Positions 16,723 to 25,212 of a DNA stretch of 64,000 nucleotides are shown here, in pieces. The notes under the pieces are model-generated. The model had not been told where the DNA came from. It did no database searches and worked only from the letters and a program-made list of their open reading frames with translations. The position numbers were made by a program, and so were the translations under genes. Every line of letters begins with the position of its first letter. Positions within the stretch are counted from its first letter, which is position 1. The stretch comes from Streptomyces syringium (GTDB lineage Bacteria; Actinomycetota; Actinomycetes; Streptomycetales; Streptomycetaceae): assembly GCF_017876625.1 (NCBI RefSeq), contig NZ_JAGIOH010000001.1:5105501-5169500 (forward strand). Reading direction: 5' to 3'.

Positions 16723-17931
16723 TCAGACGAAGTCGGCGTGCAGGGTGCTGGGCACCTCGACCGCGTACGAGGCGAGCGCGTCGTCCAGCCGGATCCGGCC
16801 GCGCCGCAGCAGTTCGAGCAGCTCGTTCTGCGGGCGGTAGAAGCAGGACTTGCACAGGTCCGTCCGCAGCGGGTTGGAGGCCTCCCACTCGGCCCGTGGG
16901 CCGCCCTCCAGCACCTCGGCATAGCTGGTCCCGATCACATCGCCGATGCGGTAGCGGCTGTTGAGGTGCACCTGGGGGCACGGGTAGAGATGCCCGTCGG
17001 CGCCGACGGCGGTCACGAAGCGGCTGTAGTGGCAGCGGTCGAAGTCGCCCTCGACGGCCTCCACCTGGTCCATCGGCCCCCGGTCGAGCTTCGGGACCGA
17101 CACCTCGAAGCCGTCGTCCGCCAGCGCCGCCGCCTCGGTCAGCGCTCCGGCGACCTCGGCCATGACCGCCTCGATCGTCTCGTGCCCGAGCGCGCTGTAG
17201 AACTCCGGCTCGAACCGTACGTAGTGCGCCCCGGCCTCCCGGGCCACGCGGGCGGCGGCCAGGATCTCCCGGTGGTTCCGCTCGGTGATCACGTAGTTGA
17301 AGCCGATCCGGAAGTCCGGGTCGATGGCCGACTCCCGCAGCCGGCTCACGTTCCGCAGGAAGGACGTGAAGGTGTGCTCACGGTCGCGGGTGATCTCGTC
17401 GAAGGTGGCCTCGGTGCCCGCGTTGAGCCCGATCCGCACCCAGGTGTGGGTGGACGCCACGCACTCCGCCAGGGCCGGCCTGCCGAGCCGGGAGCCATTG
17501 GTGATCAGACCGATGCGCAGCCCCGCCTCGTGCCCGGCGTCGCAGATGGCGGAATAACCCGGATGGATGGTGCACTCACCGCTGCCGCAGAACGTCACCG
17601 CGCGGCCGTCGTTGGCGGCGAACTGGCGCATGAGGGAGACGGCCTGCTCCGTCGGGATGGAGTCCTTGAAGGAGAAAAGGTCGTAGAACTGCTCTTCATT
17701 GGGGGAGTGGAAGTTACAGAAGTTGCAGCGCATATTGCACGCGCCCATGATGCCGATGCGCATATGGACGGGCCGGATCTCCTCGCCGTCCACGAATCGG
17801 CGCAGCAGGTCGCCGTGGGCGAGGACTTTTTGCGGGGAGTGCGCCCGGTCGAGATTGACCACGGGCAGTCCGGGGCGGTTGTTGGTGGGGGCGGCTGCGT
17901 CATAACTCCGCACGCCTGCGGTGTCGTTCAT
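16723..17931 (-). CDS. radical SAM enzyme with SPASM/twitch-like C-terminus
   Basis: The C65-x3-C69-x2-C72 motif (ACNMRCNFC) binds the radical-generating [4Fe-4S] cluster. A C-terminal set C318 (LYPCPQ), C360 and C363 (DLCKSC) suggests an auxiliary cluster as in SPASM/twitch proteins, which include dehydrogenases such as BtrN and peptide-modifying enzymes. ATG 17931 is chosen with AGAGGA 6 bases upstream. It heads the minus-strand operon, with a 97-base gap to the fusion gene. A GGTCTAGACC operator-like sequence lies 77 bases upstream. Substrate unknown; a sugar/cyclitol dehydrogenase or C-C bond former would fit. Confidence 0.8.
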   Translation of the reverse strand: MNDTAGVRSYDAAAPTNNRPGLPVVNLDRAHSPQKVLAHGDLLRRFVDGEEIRPVHMRIGIMGACNMRCNFCNFHSPNEEQFYDLFSFKDSIPTEQAVSLMRQFAANDGRAVTFCGSGECTIHPGYSAICDAGHEAGLRIGLITNGSRLGRPALAECVASTHTWVRIGLNAGTEATFDEITRDREHTFTSFLRNVSRLRESAIDPDFRIGFNYVITERNHREILAAARVAREAGAHYVRFEPEFYSALGHETIEAVMAEVAGALTEAAALADDGFEVSVPKLDRGPMDQVEAVEGDFDRCHYSRFVTAVGADGHLYPCPQVHLNSRYRIGDVIGTSYAEVLEGGPRAEWEASNPLRTDLCKSCFYRPQNELLELLRRGRIRLDDALASYAVEVPSTLHADFV

Positions 17932-18005
17932 GGTGTTCCTCTCGCAGCTCTCGCAAGGCCAGAGGTTCGGCGTGGCGACACTATGAGTCCGCGTCGGGGG
18001 CGTCA

Positions 18006-18021
18006 ATAGGTCTAGACCCGG
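18006..18021. promoter_or_regulatory. dre-like DasR operator upstream of biosynthetic operon
   Basis: ATAGGTCTAGACCCGG matches the DasR consensus ACTGGTCTAGACCACT in 11 of 16 positions, including the full 10-base palindrome GGTCTAGACC (18009-18018). It is 75 bases upstream of the radical SAM start and about 100 bases past the dasR stop. A role in the operon is inferred. Confidence 0.55.
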
Positions 18022-18047
18022 GCCGGACCCGGACGGAAAAACACGAA

Positions 18048-18072
18048 TGCCCCCTCCTGGGAGGAGGGGGCA
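18048..18072 (-). terminator. terminator hairpin downstream of dasR
   Basis: TGCCCCCTCC (18048-18057) pairs perfectly with 18063-18072 around a five-base loop, about 50 bases beyond the dasR stop codon. Confidence 0.75.
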
Positions 18073-18120
18073 GTTCGGTGTGTGCCGTGCTTTTCGGGGG
18101 CAGGCCGCCGGGGCGGCCTC

Positions 18121-18924
18121 CTACTCCGCCGGCCGCTGCAACCTCGCCACGAACTTGTACCGGTCCCCCCGGTACACCGACCGGACCCATTCCACCGGAG
18201 CGCCCTGGGCGTCCAGTGAATGCCGGGAGAGCATCAGCATCGGCAGGCCCACGTCCGTGCCCAGCAGACCCGCCTCGCGTGGGGTGGCCAGGGAGGTCTC
18301 GATGGTCTCCTCGGCCTCGGCGAGGCGGACGTCGTAGACCTCGGCCAGCGCCGTGTAGAGGGAGGTGTACTTCACCAGGCTCCGGCGCAGCGCCGGAAAC
18401 CGCTTCGCCGACAAATGGGTCGTCTCGATCGCCATCGGCTCACCACTGGCCAGCCGCAGCCGCTCGATGCGCAGGACGCGCCCGCCCGCCGCGATGTCGA
18501 GCAGGGCGGCGAGCCGGTCGTCGGCGGTGACGTAGCCGACGTCGAGGAGCTGCGAGGTGGGCTCCAGGCCCTGGGCCCGCATGTCCTCCGTGTAGGAGGT
18601 CAGTTGCAGCGCCTGGGAGACCTTGGGTTTCGCGACGAACGTGCCCTTGCCCTGGATGCGCTCCAGACGGCCCTCCACGACCAGCTCCTGGAGCGCCTGG
18701 CGCACCGTCGTCCGGGATGTGTCGAACTCCGCCGCCAGCGTCCGCTCCGGCGGCACCGGGGTGCCGGGAGGCATGGTTTCGGTCATTTCCAGCAAATGCC
18801 GTTTAAGGCGGTAGTACTTGGGAACGCGCGCCGTCCGCCCGCTCCCCGCGGCGTTGCCGCTCTCCGCCGTACCGCCCTCGGTCACCATGGTGCGCCTTCC
18901 CGACTCCGATCCTGCTGCCGTCAC
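18121..18924 (-). CDS. dasR: DasR, GntR/HutC-family global regulator
   Basis: DasR represses aminosugar transport and metabolism and many antibiotic genes, and is released by glucosamine-6-phosphate. The winged-helix domain is clear (PPERTLAAEFDTSRTTVRQALQ and RLERIQGKGTFVA), followed by the UTRA effector domain (LERTSYTED-like segment through GEPMAIETTHLSA to the EWVRSVYRGDRYKF end). GTG 18924 has GGAGGA 5 bases upstream and gives 267 residues; ATG 18888 would give 255, close to the S. coelicolor length, so the start is uncertain. Divergent from dasA with shared dre sites. Synteny dasR-dasABC-dasD-nagB is intact. Confidence 0.95.
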   Translation of the reverse strand: MTAAGSESGRRTMVTEGGTAESGNAAGSGRTARVPKYYRLKRHLLEMTETMPPGTPVPPERTLAAEFDTSRTTVRQALQELVVEGRLERIQGKGTFVAKPKVSQALQLTSYTEDMRAQGLEPTSQLLDVGYVTADDRLAALLDIAAGGRVLRIERLRLASGEPMAIETTHLSAKRFPALRRSLVKYTSLYTALAEVYDVRLAEAEETIETSLATPREAGLLGTDVGLPMLMLSRHSLDAQGAPVEWVRSVYRGDRYKFVARLQRPAE

Positions 18925-19057
18925 CGGCTCCTCCGTAAATCGCGGTCACATCGTGGCACGGGCAGAGCCCGAGGAGCCCGGAGACGCCCAGGTCGACCTC
19001 GAGGTGTCGGTCCGGTAACGGAGCCGACAGCGACTCTTATACACCCTTGACACCCCA

Positions 19058-19073
19058 AAAGGTCTAGGCCAAG
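19058..19073. promoter_or_regulatory. second dre-like site in the dasR-dasA intergenic region
   Basis: AAAGGTCTAGGCCAAG matches the dre consensus at 11 of 16 positions, with one break in the core. Its centre is 24 bases from the stronger site at 19082-19097. A TTGACA (19047-19052) just upstream could be a -35 element for dasA. Confidence 0.5.
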
Positions 19074-19081
19074 CTGCGGGC

Positions 19082-19097
19082 ACTGGTCTAAACCATT
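19082..19097. promoter_or_regulatory. dre operator of dasA
   Basis: ACTGGTCTAAACCATT differs from the DasR consensus at 2 of 16 positions. It lies 32 bases before the dasA start codon, where DasR binding would block the promoter or early transcription. Confidence 0.9.
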
Positions 19098-19129
19098 AAA
19101 GACCACATTCGGTCCTTGAGGAGAGTGCT

Positions 19130-20401
19130 GTGAAGCGTGGGCTCATAGCGGCGACGGGTGTCGCGGCCATGTTGGTGAGTGTTGCGGCCTGCGGGTCCAG
19201 CGACGGTGACAAGGAGTCGGGTGCCGGCGGTTCCCAGGGCAAGAGCCTGACCGTCTGGTTCATGGATGGCTCGAATCCGCCTGCGTGGACGAAGTCGGTA
19301 CAGGCCGAGTTCGAACAGAAGACCGGGGCCAAGCTCGACATCAAGGTCCAGAAGTGGGACGGCATCCAGCAGAAGCTGACCACGGCCCTCTCCGAGTCCA
19401 GCCCGCCCGACGTCGTCGAGATCGGCAACACCCAGACGCCCTCCTACGCCCAGACCGGTGGTCTGCAGGACCTCGCCGATCTCAAGAAGGAGATCGGCGC
19501 GGACTGGACCGAGTCCCTCAACAAGCCGTCCGTCTTCGAGGGCAAGCAGTACGCGGCGCCCTGGTACGCCGCCAACCGTGTCGTGATCTACAACAAGAAG
19601 ATCTGGGCCGACGCGGGCATCAAGGACGTCCCGAAGACGCGCGCCGACTTCTTCAAGGCCCTGGAGGCCATCGAGAAGAAGGGCGACGCCGAGCCGCTCT
19701 ACCTGCCCGGGCAGAACTGGTACTTCTTCGACGGCCTCACCATCGGCACCGGCGCGGACCTGGTGAAGAAGGACGGCAAGAAGTACGTCTCCAACCTTGC
19801 CGACCCCAAGGTCACCAAGGCCATGGAGATCTACAAGCAGTACCAGGCCTTCAGCAAGGCCCCCAAGGACAAGGACGAGGCCACCCCGCAGCAGGCCGAC
19901 ATCTTCGCCAAGGGCAAGACCGGCGCGTTCATCGGAATGGGCTGGGAGGCCGCTACCGCCATCAAGGCGAACCCGGCCATCGAGAAGGAGATCGGCTACT
20001 TCACCATCCCCGGTGAGAAGGCCGACAAGCCCGAGGGCGTCTTCCTCGGCGGCTCCAACCTCGCGATCTCCGCGGGCAGCAAGAAGCAGGAACTCGCCAA
20101 GGAATTCCTCAAGATCGCGCTGTCCGACAAGAACGAGGGTGCGCTGGCCAAGGAGGTCGGCTCGATCCCGAACAAGGAATCCCTGCTCTCGAACGTGAAG
20201 GGCAACGCGGCCGCCGAAGCCGCCGCCCCCGCGGCCAAGAGCGGTGGCACCACCCCGCTGATCCCCGAGTGGGCCCAGGTGGAGAACGCGCCGAACCCGA
20301 TCAAGGCCTATATGACGGCCGTCCTGAACGGAAAGTCGCCGGAGGACGCCGCCAAGCAGGTCGAGGCCGACATGAACAAGCGCCTCAGCCAGAAGAACTG
20401 A
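19130..20401 (+). CDS. dasA: DasA, chitobiose-binding lipoprotein
   Basis: Extracellular solute-binding protein of the DasABC importer for N,N'-diacetylchitobiose. GTG 19130 follows GAGGAG at 19118-19123. The signal peptide ends in lipobox VAAC with the acylated Cys at residue 21. The mature protein has the family-1 sugar-binder pattern (TVWFMDGSNPPAW, ALSESSPPDVVEIGNTQTP, GWEAATAIKANP). ATP hydrolysis is expected from the shared ATPase MsiK encoded elsewhere, since no ATPase gene is in this operon. Preceded by two dre sites; followed by a hairpin before dasB that may make dasA transcript more abundant. Confidence 0.95.
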   Translation: MKRGLIAATGVAAMLVSVAACGSSDGDKESGAGGSQGKSLTVWFMDGSNPPAWTKSVQAEFEQKTGAKLDIKVQKWDGIQQKLTTALSESSPPDVVEIGNTQTPSYAQTGGLQDLADLKKEIGADWTESLNKPSVFEGKQYAAPWYAANRVVIYNKKIWADAGIKDVPKTRADFFKALEAIEKKGDAEPLYLPGQNWYFFDGLTIGTGADLVKKDGKKYVSNLADPKVTKAMEIYKQYQAFSKAPKDKDEATPQQADIFAKGKTGAFIGMGWEAATAIKANPAIEKEIGYFTIPGEKADKPEGVFLGGSNLAISAGSKKQELAKEFLKIALSDKNEGALAKEVGSIPNKESLLSNVKGNAAAEAAAPAAKSGGTTPLIPEWAQVENAPNPIKAYMTAVLNGKSPEDAAKQVEADMNKRLSQKN

Positions 20402-20415
20402 CCTGATCGGTTGAT

Positions 20416-20445
20416 GACGGGGGCCGGCCGACGCCGGGCCCCCGT
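20416..20445 (+). terminator. attenuator-like hairpin between dasA and dasB
   Basis: GACGGGGGC (20416-20424) pairs with GCCCCCGTC (20437-20445), extended by a GGCC/GCCGG stem with one bulge. In a 127-base gap inside an otherwise compact operon, it probably limits readthrough into dasB. Confidence 0.6.
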
Positions 20446-20528
20446 CCCACCGCGCACCACCGGGCCTGCACAAGACGCACCTACGTAAGACACGCAACAC
20501 CGTTTGACAGGGGAGAAGGCGGACGACG

Positions 20529-21506
20529 ATGTCAGCGCAGCTCAAAGAGGCGGCGGCCGAGCCCGCGCCCCGGATCAGCAAGGGCGGTGCCCCGCCGCCC
20601 CGCCGCAGTCAGGAGCGGGCCGCGAAGAGCGTGCCGTACCTCCTGATCCTCCCCGCCGCCGCCGTGACGGTGCTGCTCCTCGGGTGGACGCTGGTGAAGA
20701 ACGGCATGCTGTCGTTCCAGAACCTCAACCCGCGCCAGCTCATCCAGCACATCACCGAGTGGAACGGCGTCGAGAACTACCAGGAGGTCCTCGGCAGCGC
20801 CGACTTCTGGCGGGTCACCGGCCGCTCGGTCGTCTTCACCGGCGCCAACGTCGTCCTGATCATGACGCTCGGCTGTCTGATCGGCCTGCTGCTCGCCCGA
20901 CTGGGCACCAAGCTGCGGGTGCTGCTCCTGCTCGGTCTCGTCCTCGCCTGGGCGATGCCCGTCGTCGCCGCCACCACCGTCTTCCAGTGGCTCTTCGACC
21001 AGCGCTTCGGCGTCGTCAACCACGTCCTGGACGCGCTCGGCTGGCACGCGATGGCCGACTTCAACTGGACCAGCGGCCAGTTCTCCACCTTCTTCGTCAT
21101 CACCACGCTGATCGTCTGGCAGTCCATACCCTTCGTGGCGATCAACCTCTACGCGGCGACGACCACCATCCCCAAGGAGCTGTACGAGGCGGCCTCGCTC
21201 GACGGCGCCGGCCCCTGGAAACAGTTCACCTCGGTGACCTTCCCCTTCCTCAAGCCCTTCTTCCTCGCGACGACGTTCCTCGAGGTCATCTGGGTCTTCA
21301 AGGCGTTCACCCAGGTCTTCGCGATCAGCGAGGGCGGCCCCGACCGGCTCACCGAGACGCTGCCCGTCTACGCCTTCGTCGAGGGCATGGGCAACCAGCA
21401 CTTCGGGATGGGTGCCGCGATCTCCATCCTCACCATCGTGATCCTGCTGGCCCTCACGGCGTACTACCTGCGCCTGGTTCTGAAGCAAGAGGAGGACGAG
21501 CTGTGA
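20529..21506 (+). CDS. dasB: DasB, chitobiose ABC transporter permease
   Basis: Inner-membrane permease (MalF-like, 325 residues) with six predicted membrane segments, from VPYLLILPAAAVTVLLLGW to the C-terminal ILTIVILLALTAYYL. The ABC-permease EAA loop is visible as YEAASLDGAGPWKQFTSVTFPFLKP. The first 35 residues are a cytoplasmic, Arg/Pro-rich tail. TGA 21504-21506 overlaps the dasC start. Works with DasA and DasC in chitobiose uptake. Confidence 0.93.
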   Translation: MSAQLKEAAAEPAPRISKGGAPPPRRSQERAAKSVPYLLILPAAAVTVLLLGWTLVKNGMLSFQNLNPRQLIQHITEWNGVENYQEVLGSADFWRVTGRSVVFTGANVVLIMTLGCLIGLLLARLGTKLRVLLLLGLVLAWAMPVVAATTVFQWLFDQRFGVVNHVLDALGWHAMADFNWTSGQFSTFFVITTLIVWQSIPFVAINLYAATTTIPKELYEAASLDGAGPWKQFTSVTFPFLKPFFLATTFLEVIWVFKAFTQVFAISEGGPDRLTETLPVYAFVEGMGNQHFGMGAAISILTIVILLALTAYYLRLVLKQEEDEL

Positions 21507-22333
21507 GGCGTTCGCTGCTCGGTCGCGTCTGGCCGGGGGCGGCGGCGGTCGTCCTCTTCATCGGCTTCGCGTTCCCCGTCTACTGGATGTTCACGACGGC
21601 CTTCAAGGCCAACAAGGACATCGTCGCCGACGACCCGGTCTGGTTCCCGGCCAGCCCGACCTTCGAACACTTCAAGACGGCCGTGAACGCCGACGGCTTC
21701 TGGACCTTCGTCGGCAACTCCTTCGCCGTCACCCTGATCGCGGTCGGGCTGTCGCTGGTGATCGCGCTGCTCGCGTCGTTCGCCGTCGCCCGCATGCGCT
21801 TCAAGGGCCGCAAGAGCTTCATCCTGGTGATGATGATGGCCCAGATGGCCCCCTGGGAGGTCATGGTCATCGCGTACTACATGATCGTGCGCGACGCGGA
21901 GATGCTGAACAGCCTCGTGCCGCTCGCCGCCATCTACACGGTCATGGTGCTGCCCTTCACCGTCCTGACGCTGCGCGGTTACGTCGCCGCCGTGCCCAAG
22001 GAGCTGGAGGAGTCCGCGATGGTCGACGGGTGCACCCGCACCCAGGCCTTCGTGCGGGTCATCTTCCCGCTGCTGGCACCGGGCCTGATGGCCACCTCGC
22101 TGTTCGGCTTCATCACCGTCTGGAACGAGTTCCCGATGGTCCTGATCCTCAACAAGGACGACGCGGCCCAGACACTGCCCGTCTGGCTCACCGGCTTCCG
22201 CACCACCTTCGGCGACGACTGGGGCGCCACGATGGCCGCCTCCTCGCTCTTCGCCGTCCCGATCCTGATCCTCTTCGTCATCCTCCAGCGCAAGGCGGTC
22301 GGCGGCCTCACGTCCGGCGCAGTGAAGGGCTAG
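21503..22333 (+). CDS. dasC: DasC, chitobiose ABC transporter permease
   Basis: GTG 21503 overlaps the dasB stop (GTGA), giving 276 residues, the length known for DasC. MalG-like: first membrane segment PGAAAVVLFIGFAFPVYW, EAA loop EESAMVDGCTRTQAFVRVIFPLLAP, and a C-terminal membrane segment ahead of QRKAVGGLTSGAVKG. Forms the heterodimeric channel with DasB. The gene ends 10 bases before the glycosidase gene. Confidence 0.93.
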   Translation: MRRSLLGRVWPGAAAVVLFIGFAFPVYWMFTTAFKANKDIVADDPVWFPASPTFEHFKTAVNADGFWTFVGNSFAVTLIAVGLSLVIALLASFAVARMRFKGRKSFILVMMMAQMAPWEVMVIAYYMIVRDAEMLNSLVPLAAIYTVMVLPFTVLTLRGYVAAVPKELEESAMVDGCTRTQAFVRVIFPLLAPGLMATSLFGFITVWNEFPMVLILNKDDAAQTLPVWLTGFRTTFGDDWGATMAASSLFAVPILILFVILQRKAVGGLTSGAVKG

Positions 22334-22343
22334 CACTACTTCC

Positions 22344-23828
22344 ATGGACACGCTCACCCGTGACGCCCTCACGGTCCTCCAGCCCGGCTTCACCGGTACC
22401 ACGGCCCCCGACTGGCTGCTGCGCCGGCTCGGCGAAGGGCTCGCCTCCGTCGGCCTCTTCGGCCGCAACATCGCCTCGCCCGAGCAGCTCGCCGCGCTCA
22501 CCGCACAGCTGCGCGCCGAGCGGGCGGACGTGCTCGTCGCCATCGACGAGGAAGGCGGCGACGTCACCCGCCTGGAGGTCCGTACGGGTTCCTCCTTCCC
22601 CGGCAACCTCGCGCTCGGCGCGGTCGACGACATCCGGCTGACCCGGGCCGTCGCCCACGAACTGGGCCGCCGGCTCGCCGCATGCGGGGTCAACCTCAAC
22701 TGGGCGCCCTCCGCGGACGTCAACTCCGACCCGGACAACCCGGTCATCGGCGTACGGTCCTTCGGCGCCGATCCCGCCCTGGTCGCCCGGCACACCGCCG
22801 CCTACATCGAGGGCATGCAGGCGGCCGGGGTCGCCGCCTGTGCCAAGCACTTCCCCGGCCACGGCGACACCGCCGTCGACTCGCACCACGACATGCCGCG
22901 CATCGACGCGGACCTCACCACGCTGTACGCCCGCGAGCTGGTGCCCTTCCGGGCGGCCGTCGCCGCCGGGACCAAGGCCGTGATGAGCGCGCACATCCTG
23001 CTCCCCGCTCTGGACGCCGCGCTGCCCGCCACGCTCAGCCCGGCCGCCCTGCACGGCCTGCTGCGTGGACCGGCCACCGAGGGCGGACTCGGCTTCGACG
23101 GGCTCATCGTCACCGACGGCATGGAGATGCGCGCCATCTCCGGTACGTACGGCATCGAACGCGGCAGCGTCATGGCCATCGCCGCGGGCGCCGACGCGAT
23201 CTGCGTCGGCGGCGGGCTGGCCGACGAGGACACCGTGCTGCGGCTGCGCGACGCGCTCGTGCTGGCCGTGCGGTCCGGTGAGCTGCCGGAGGAGCGGCTC
23301 GCCGACGCCGCCGCGCGGGTGCGCGCCCTGGCGCGCTGGACCTCGGGGGCGGGTGCGGAACAGGAGGGGACCGGATCCGCCCCCGGGGTGGGGCTGACGG
23401 CCGCCCGGCGCGCCGTGCGCGTGACCGCGACGGGCCCGTACGAGCCGATCACCGGGCCCGCGTACGTCGCCGCCTTCACCCCCGTCGCGAACATCGCCGT
23501 CGGCGACGAGACGCCGTGGGGCGTGGCCGCCGAGCTGGCCCGGCTGCTGCCGGGCACGGAGACGGGTACGTACGGGCGTGACGCGGCCGGCATCGAGGAG
23601 GTGCTGCGGGCGGCGGGGGGCCGCCGGATCGTCGCGGTGGTGCGTGACGCGCACCGGCACCCGTGGATGGCGGAGGCGCTGAGTGCGCTGGTCGCCGCGC
23701 GGCCGGAGACGATCGTGGTGGAGATGGGGCTGAACCAGGGCCCGGCGCGGGGTGCGCTGCATATCGCGACGCATGGTGCGGCGCGGGTGTGTGGGCTGGC
23801 TGCCGCGGAGATCATCGCGGGGGTTTAG
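22344..23828 (+). CDS. dasD: cytoplasmic family-3 beta-N-acetylglucosaminidase (DasD-like)
   Basis: GH3 enzyme of NagZ type: KHFPGHGD from residue 168 followed by the SHHDMP acid/base loop, and TDGMEM around residue 257 with the nucleophile Asp. No signal peptide, so it hydrolyses imported chitobiose in the cytoplasm to N-acetylglucosamine, downstream of DasABC. 494 residues, with a C-terminal domain (ARRAVRVTATGPYEP onward) typical of actinobacterial members. The start ATG 22344 lies 10 bases after dasC, implying co-transcription. Followed by a palindromic repeat that probably terminates transcription. Confidence 0.88.
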   Translation: MDTLTRDALTVLQPGFTGTTAPDWLLRRLGEGLASVGLFGRNIASPEQLAALTAQLRAERADVLVAIDEEGGDVTRLEVRTGSSFPGNLALGAVDDIRLTRAVAHELGRRLAACGVNLNWAPSADVNSDPDNPVIGVRSFGADPALVARHTAAYIEGMQAAGVAACAKHFPGHGDTAVDSHHDMPRIDADLTTLYARELVPFRAAVAAGTKAVMSAHILLPALDAALPATLSPAALHGLLRGPATEGGLGFDGLIVTDGMEMRAISGTYGIERGSVMAIAAGADAICVGGGLADEDTVLRLRDALVLAVRSGELPEERLADAAARVRALARWTSGAGAEQEGTGSAPGVGLTAARRAVRVTATGPYEPITGPAYVAAFTPVANIAVGDETPWGVAAELARLLPGTETGTYGRDAAGIEEVLRAAGGRRIVAVVRDAHRHPWMAEALSALVAARPETIVVEMGLNQGPARGALHIATHGAARVCGLAAAEIIAGV

Positions 23829-23844
23829 AACTCGGCTCACGCCA

Positions 23845-23883
23845 AACGCCGGACGGGCAGGGAAAACAAGCCCGTCCGGCGTT
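23845..23883. terminator. palindromic repeat acting as terminator between dasD and nagB
   Basis: AACGCCGGACGGGC (23845-23858) pairs with GCCCGTCCGGCGTT (23870-23883), a 14-base perfect stem between convergent genes. It is a copy of the CGCCGGACGGGC repeat family. Confidence 0.75.
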
Positions 23884-23913
23884 CGAGGACCGGGGTCCGG
23901 GGCGGAGCCCCGG

Positions 23914-24699
23914 TTACAGCCCCTGCCAGGCCGGCTTGTTCGCGTAGGTGTGGCGGAAGTAGTCCGCCAGCTTCAGTTTGGACGCCGCGGCCTCGTCGAC
24001 GACGACGGTCGCGTGCGGGTGCAGCTGGAGCGCCGAGGCGGGTACCAGCGCGGAGACCGGTCCCTCGACCGTCTGCGCCACGGCGTCGGCCTTGCCCTCG
24101 CCCGTGGCGAGCAGCACCAGGTGGCGGGCCTCCAGGATGGTGCCGATGCCCTGGGTGATGACGTGGTGCGGCACCTGGTCGATGTCGCCGTCGAAGAACC
24201 GCGCGTTGTCGACGCGGGTCTGCTCCGTCAGCGTCTTGATCCGGGTGCGCGAGGCGAGCGAGGAGCACGGCTCGTTGAAGCCGATGTGCCCGTCGGTGCC
24301 GATGCCGAGCAACTGGAGGTCCACACCGCCGGCCTCCGGCAGCGCGCGGTCGTACGCCTCGCAGGCCGCCTGGACGTCCTCGGCGGTGCCGTCGGGACCC
24401 ATGAACGACGCCTCGGTCAGCCCGAGCGGCTCGACGACCTGGCGCAGCACGACCGACCGGTAGGACTCGGGGTGGTCGGCGGGCAGCCCGACGTACTCGT
24501 CGAGCTGGCAGACGCGGGCGCGCGAGGCGTCCACGGCCCCGGACCGGACCTTGGCGGCCAGCGCCTCGTAGATGGGCAGCGGGGTCGAGCCGGTGGCCAC
24601 GCCGAGCAGAGCGTCGGGCTTGCGGCTCAGCAGGGAGGCCATGGCCTCCGCGATGAGTTCGCCGCCTGCCTTGGCGTCCTGGACGATGACAACTTCCAC
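23914..24699 (-). CDS. nagB: glucosamine-6-phosphate deaminase NagB
   Basis: Converts glucosamine-6-phosphate to fructose-6-phosphate and ammonia, the step that consumes the DasR effector. Seen: GVATGSTPLPIYEAL phosphate-binding loop, QLDEYVGLPADHPESY with the catalytic Asp, GIGTDGHIGFNEPCSS, and the hexosamine-site segment near ITQGIGTIL. 261 residues, the normal length, with a C-terminal helix. It is convergent with dasD. A dre operator (24729-24744) covers its promoter, so it is induced with the transport genes. Confidence 0.96.
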   Translation of the reverse strand: MEVVIVQDAKAGGELIAEAMASLLSRKPDALLGVATGSTPLPIYEALAAKVRSGAVDASRARVCQLDEYVGLPADHPESYRSVVLRQVVEPLGLTEASFMGPDGTAEDVQAACEAYDRALPEAGGVDLQLLGIGTDGHIGFNEPCSSLASRTRIKTLTEQTRVDNARFFDGDIDQVPHHVITQGIGTILEARHLVLLATGEGKADAVAQTVEGPVSALVPASALQLHPHATVVVDEAAASKLKLADYFRHTYANKPAWQGL

Positions 24700-24728
24700 G
24701 CTGGGCCTGCCGATCTGGAGAATGGGCT

Positions 24729-24744
24729 GGTGGTATAGACCAAT
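24729..24744. promoter_or_regulatory. dre operator of nagB
   Basis: GGTGGTATAGACCAAT matches the reverse-complement DasR consensus AGTGGTCTAGACCAGT at 13 of 16 positions, 30 bases upstream of the nagB start. Confidence 0.88.
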
Positions 24745-24813
24745 CTAGCAGAGCGGGCGAGACGGGCAAGGTAGGTGTGCGGCCGGGCGGCGCGGCCGCT
24801 CCGGGCCCGGGGG

Positions 24814-25059
24814 TCACGCGGTGGCGCCGCCCGCGGCAGCGGCCCTGCGCCGGGCGCCGACGGCGAGGAATCCGCCGGTCAGGAAGGCTGCGGCGGCCAG
24901 GGCCGCGGAGAGATGGAGGCCGTCGGTGAGGTGGTCGGAGGTGGCGACGAGGGTGCCGAAGAGGGCGACGCCGACGGCGCTGCCCACCTGGCGGGAGACG
25001 TTGAAGACCGCCGAGGCCACGCCCGCGCCGTCCGCCGGGGCCGACTCGATGATCGCGGC
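24814..25059 (-). pseudogene. C-terminal remnant of an MFS (DHA2-type) drug transporter
   Basis: Minus-strand translation reads GAGVASAVFNVSRQVGSAVGVALFG, the typical last-third signature of 14-TM MFS exporters, then one more membrane segment and a basic tail. Upstream, no frame continues the transporter, so only about 80 residues remain. It lies beside repeat copy 25213-25264. Probably a decayed transporter gene. Confidence 0.7.
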
Positions 25060-25212
25060 CATGGACGTCCTCACAGGGCACGACGGCGTCCACCGCCCCG
25101 AGCATGACCGAAGCGGGCGCCGACGGGCTGCGGCGGACGTTCGGCGTGGCCGTGGACGGCTGGGGTCCATGCCGCCTGCGGCGGCGGGCCGCCCTGCGGG
25201 CGCGTCCTCGAA

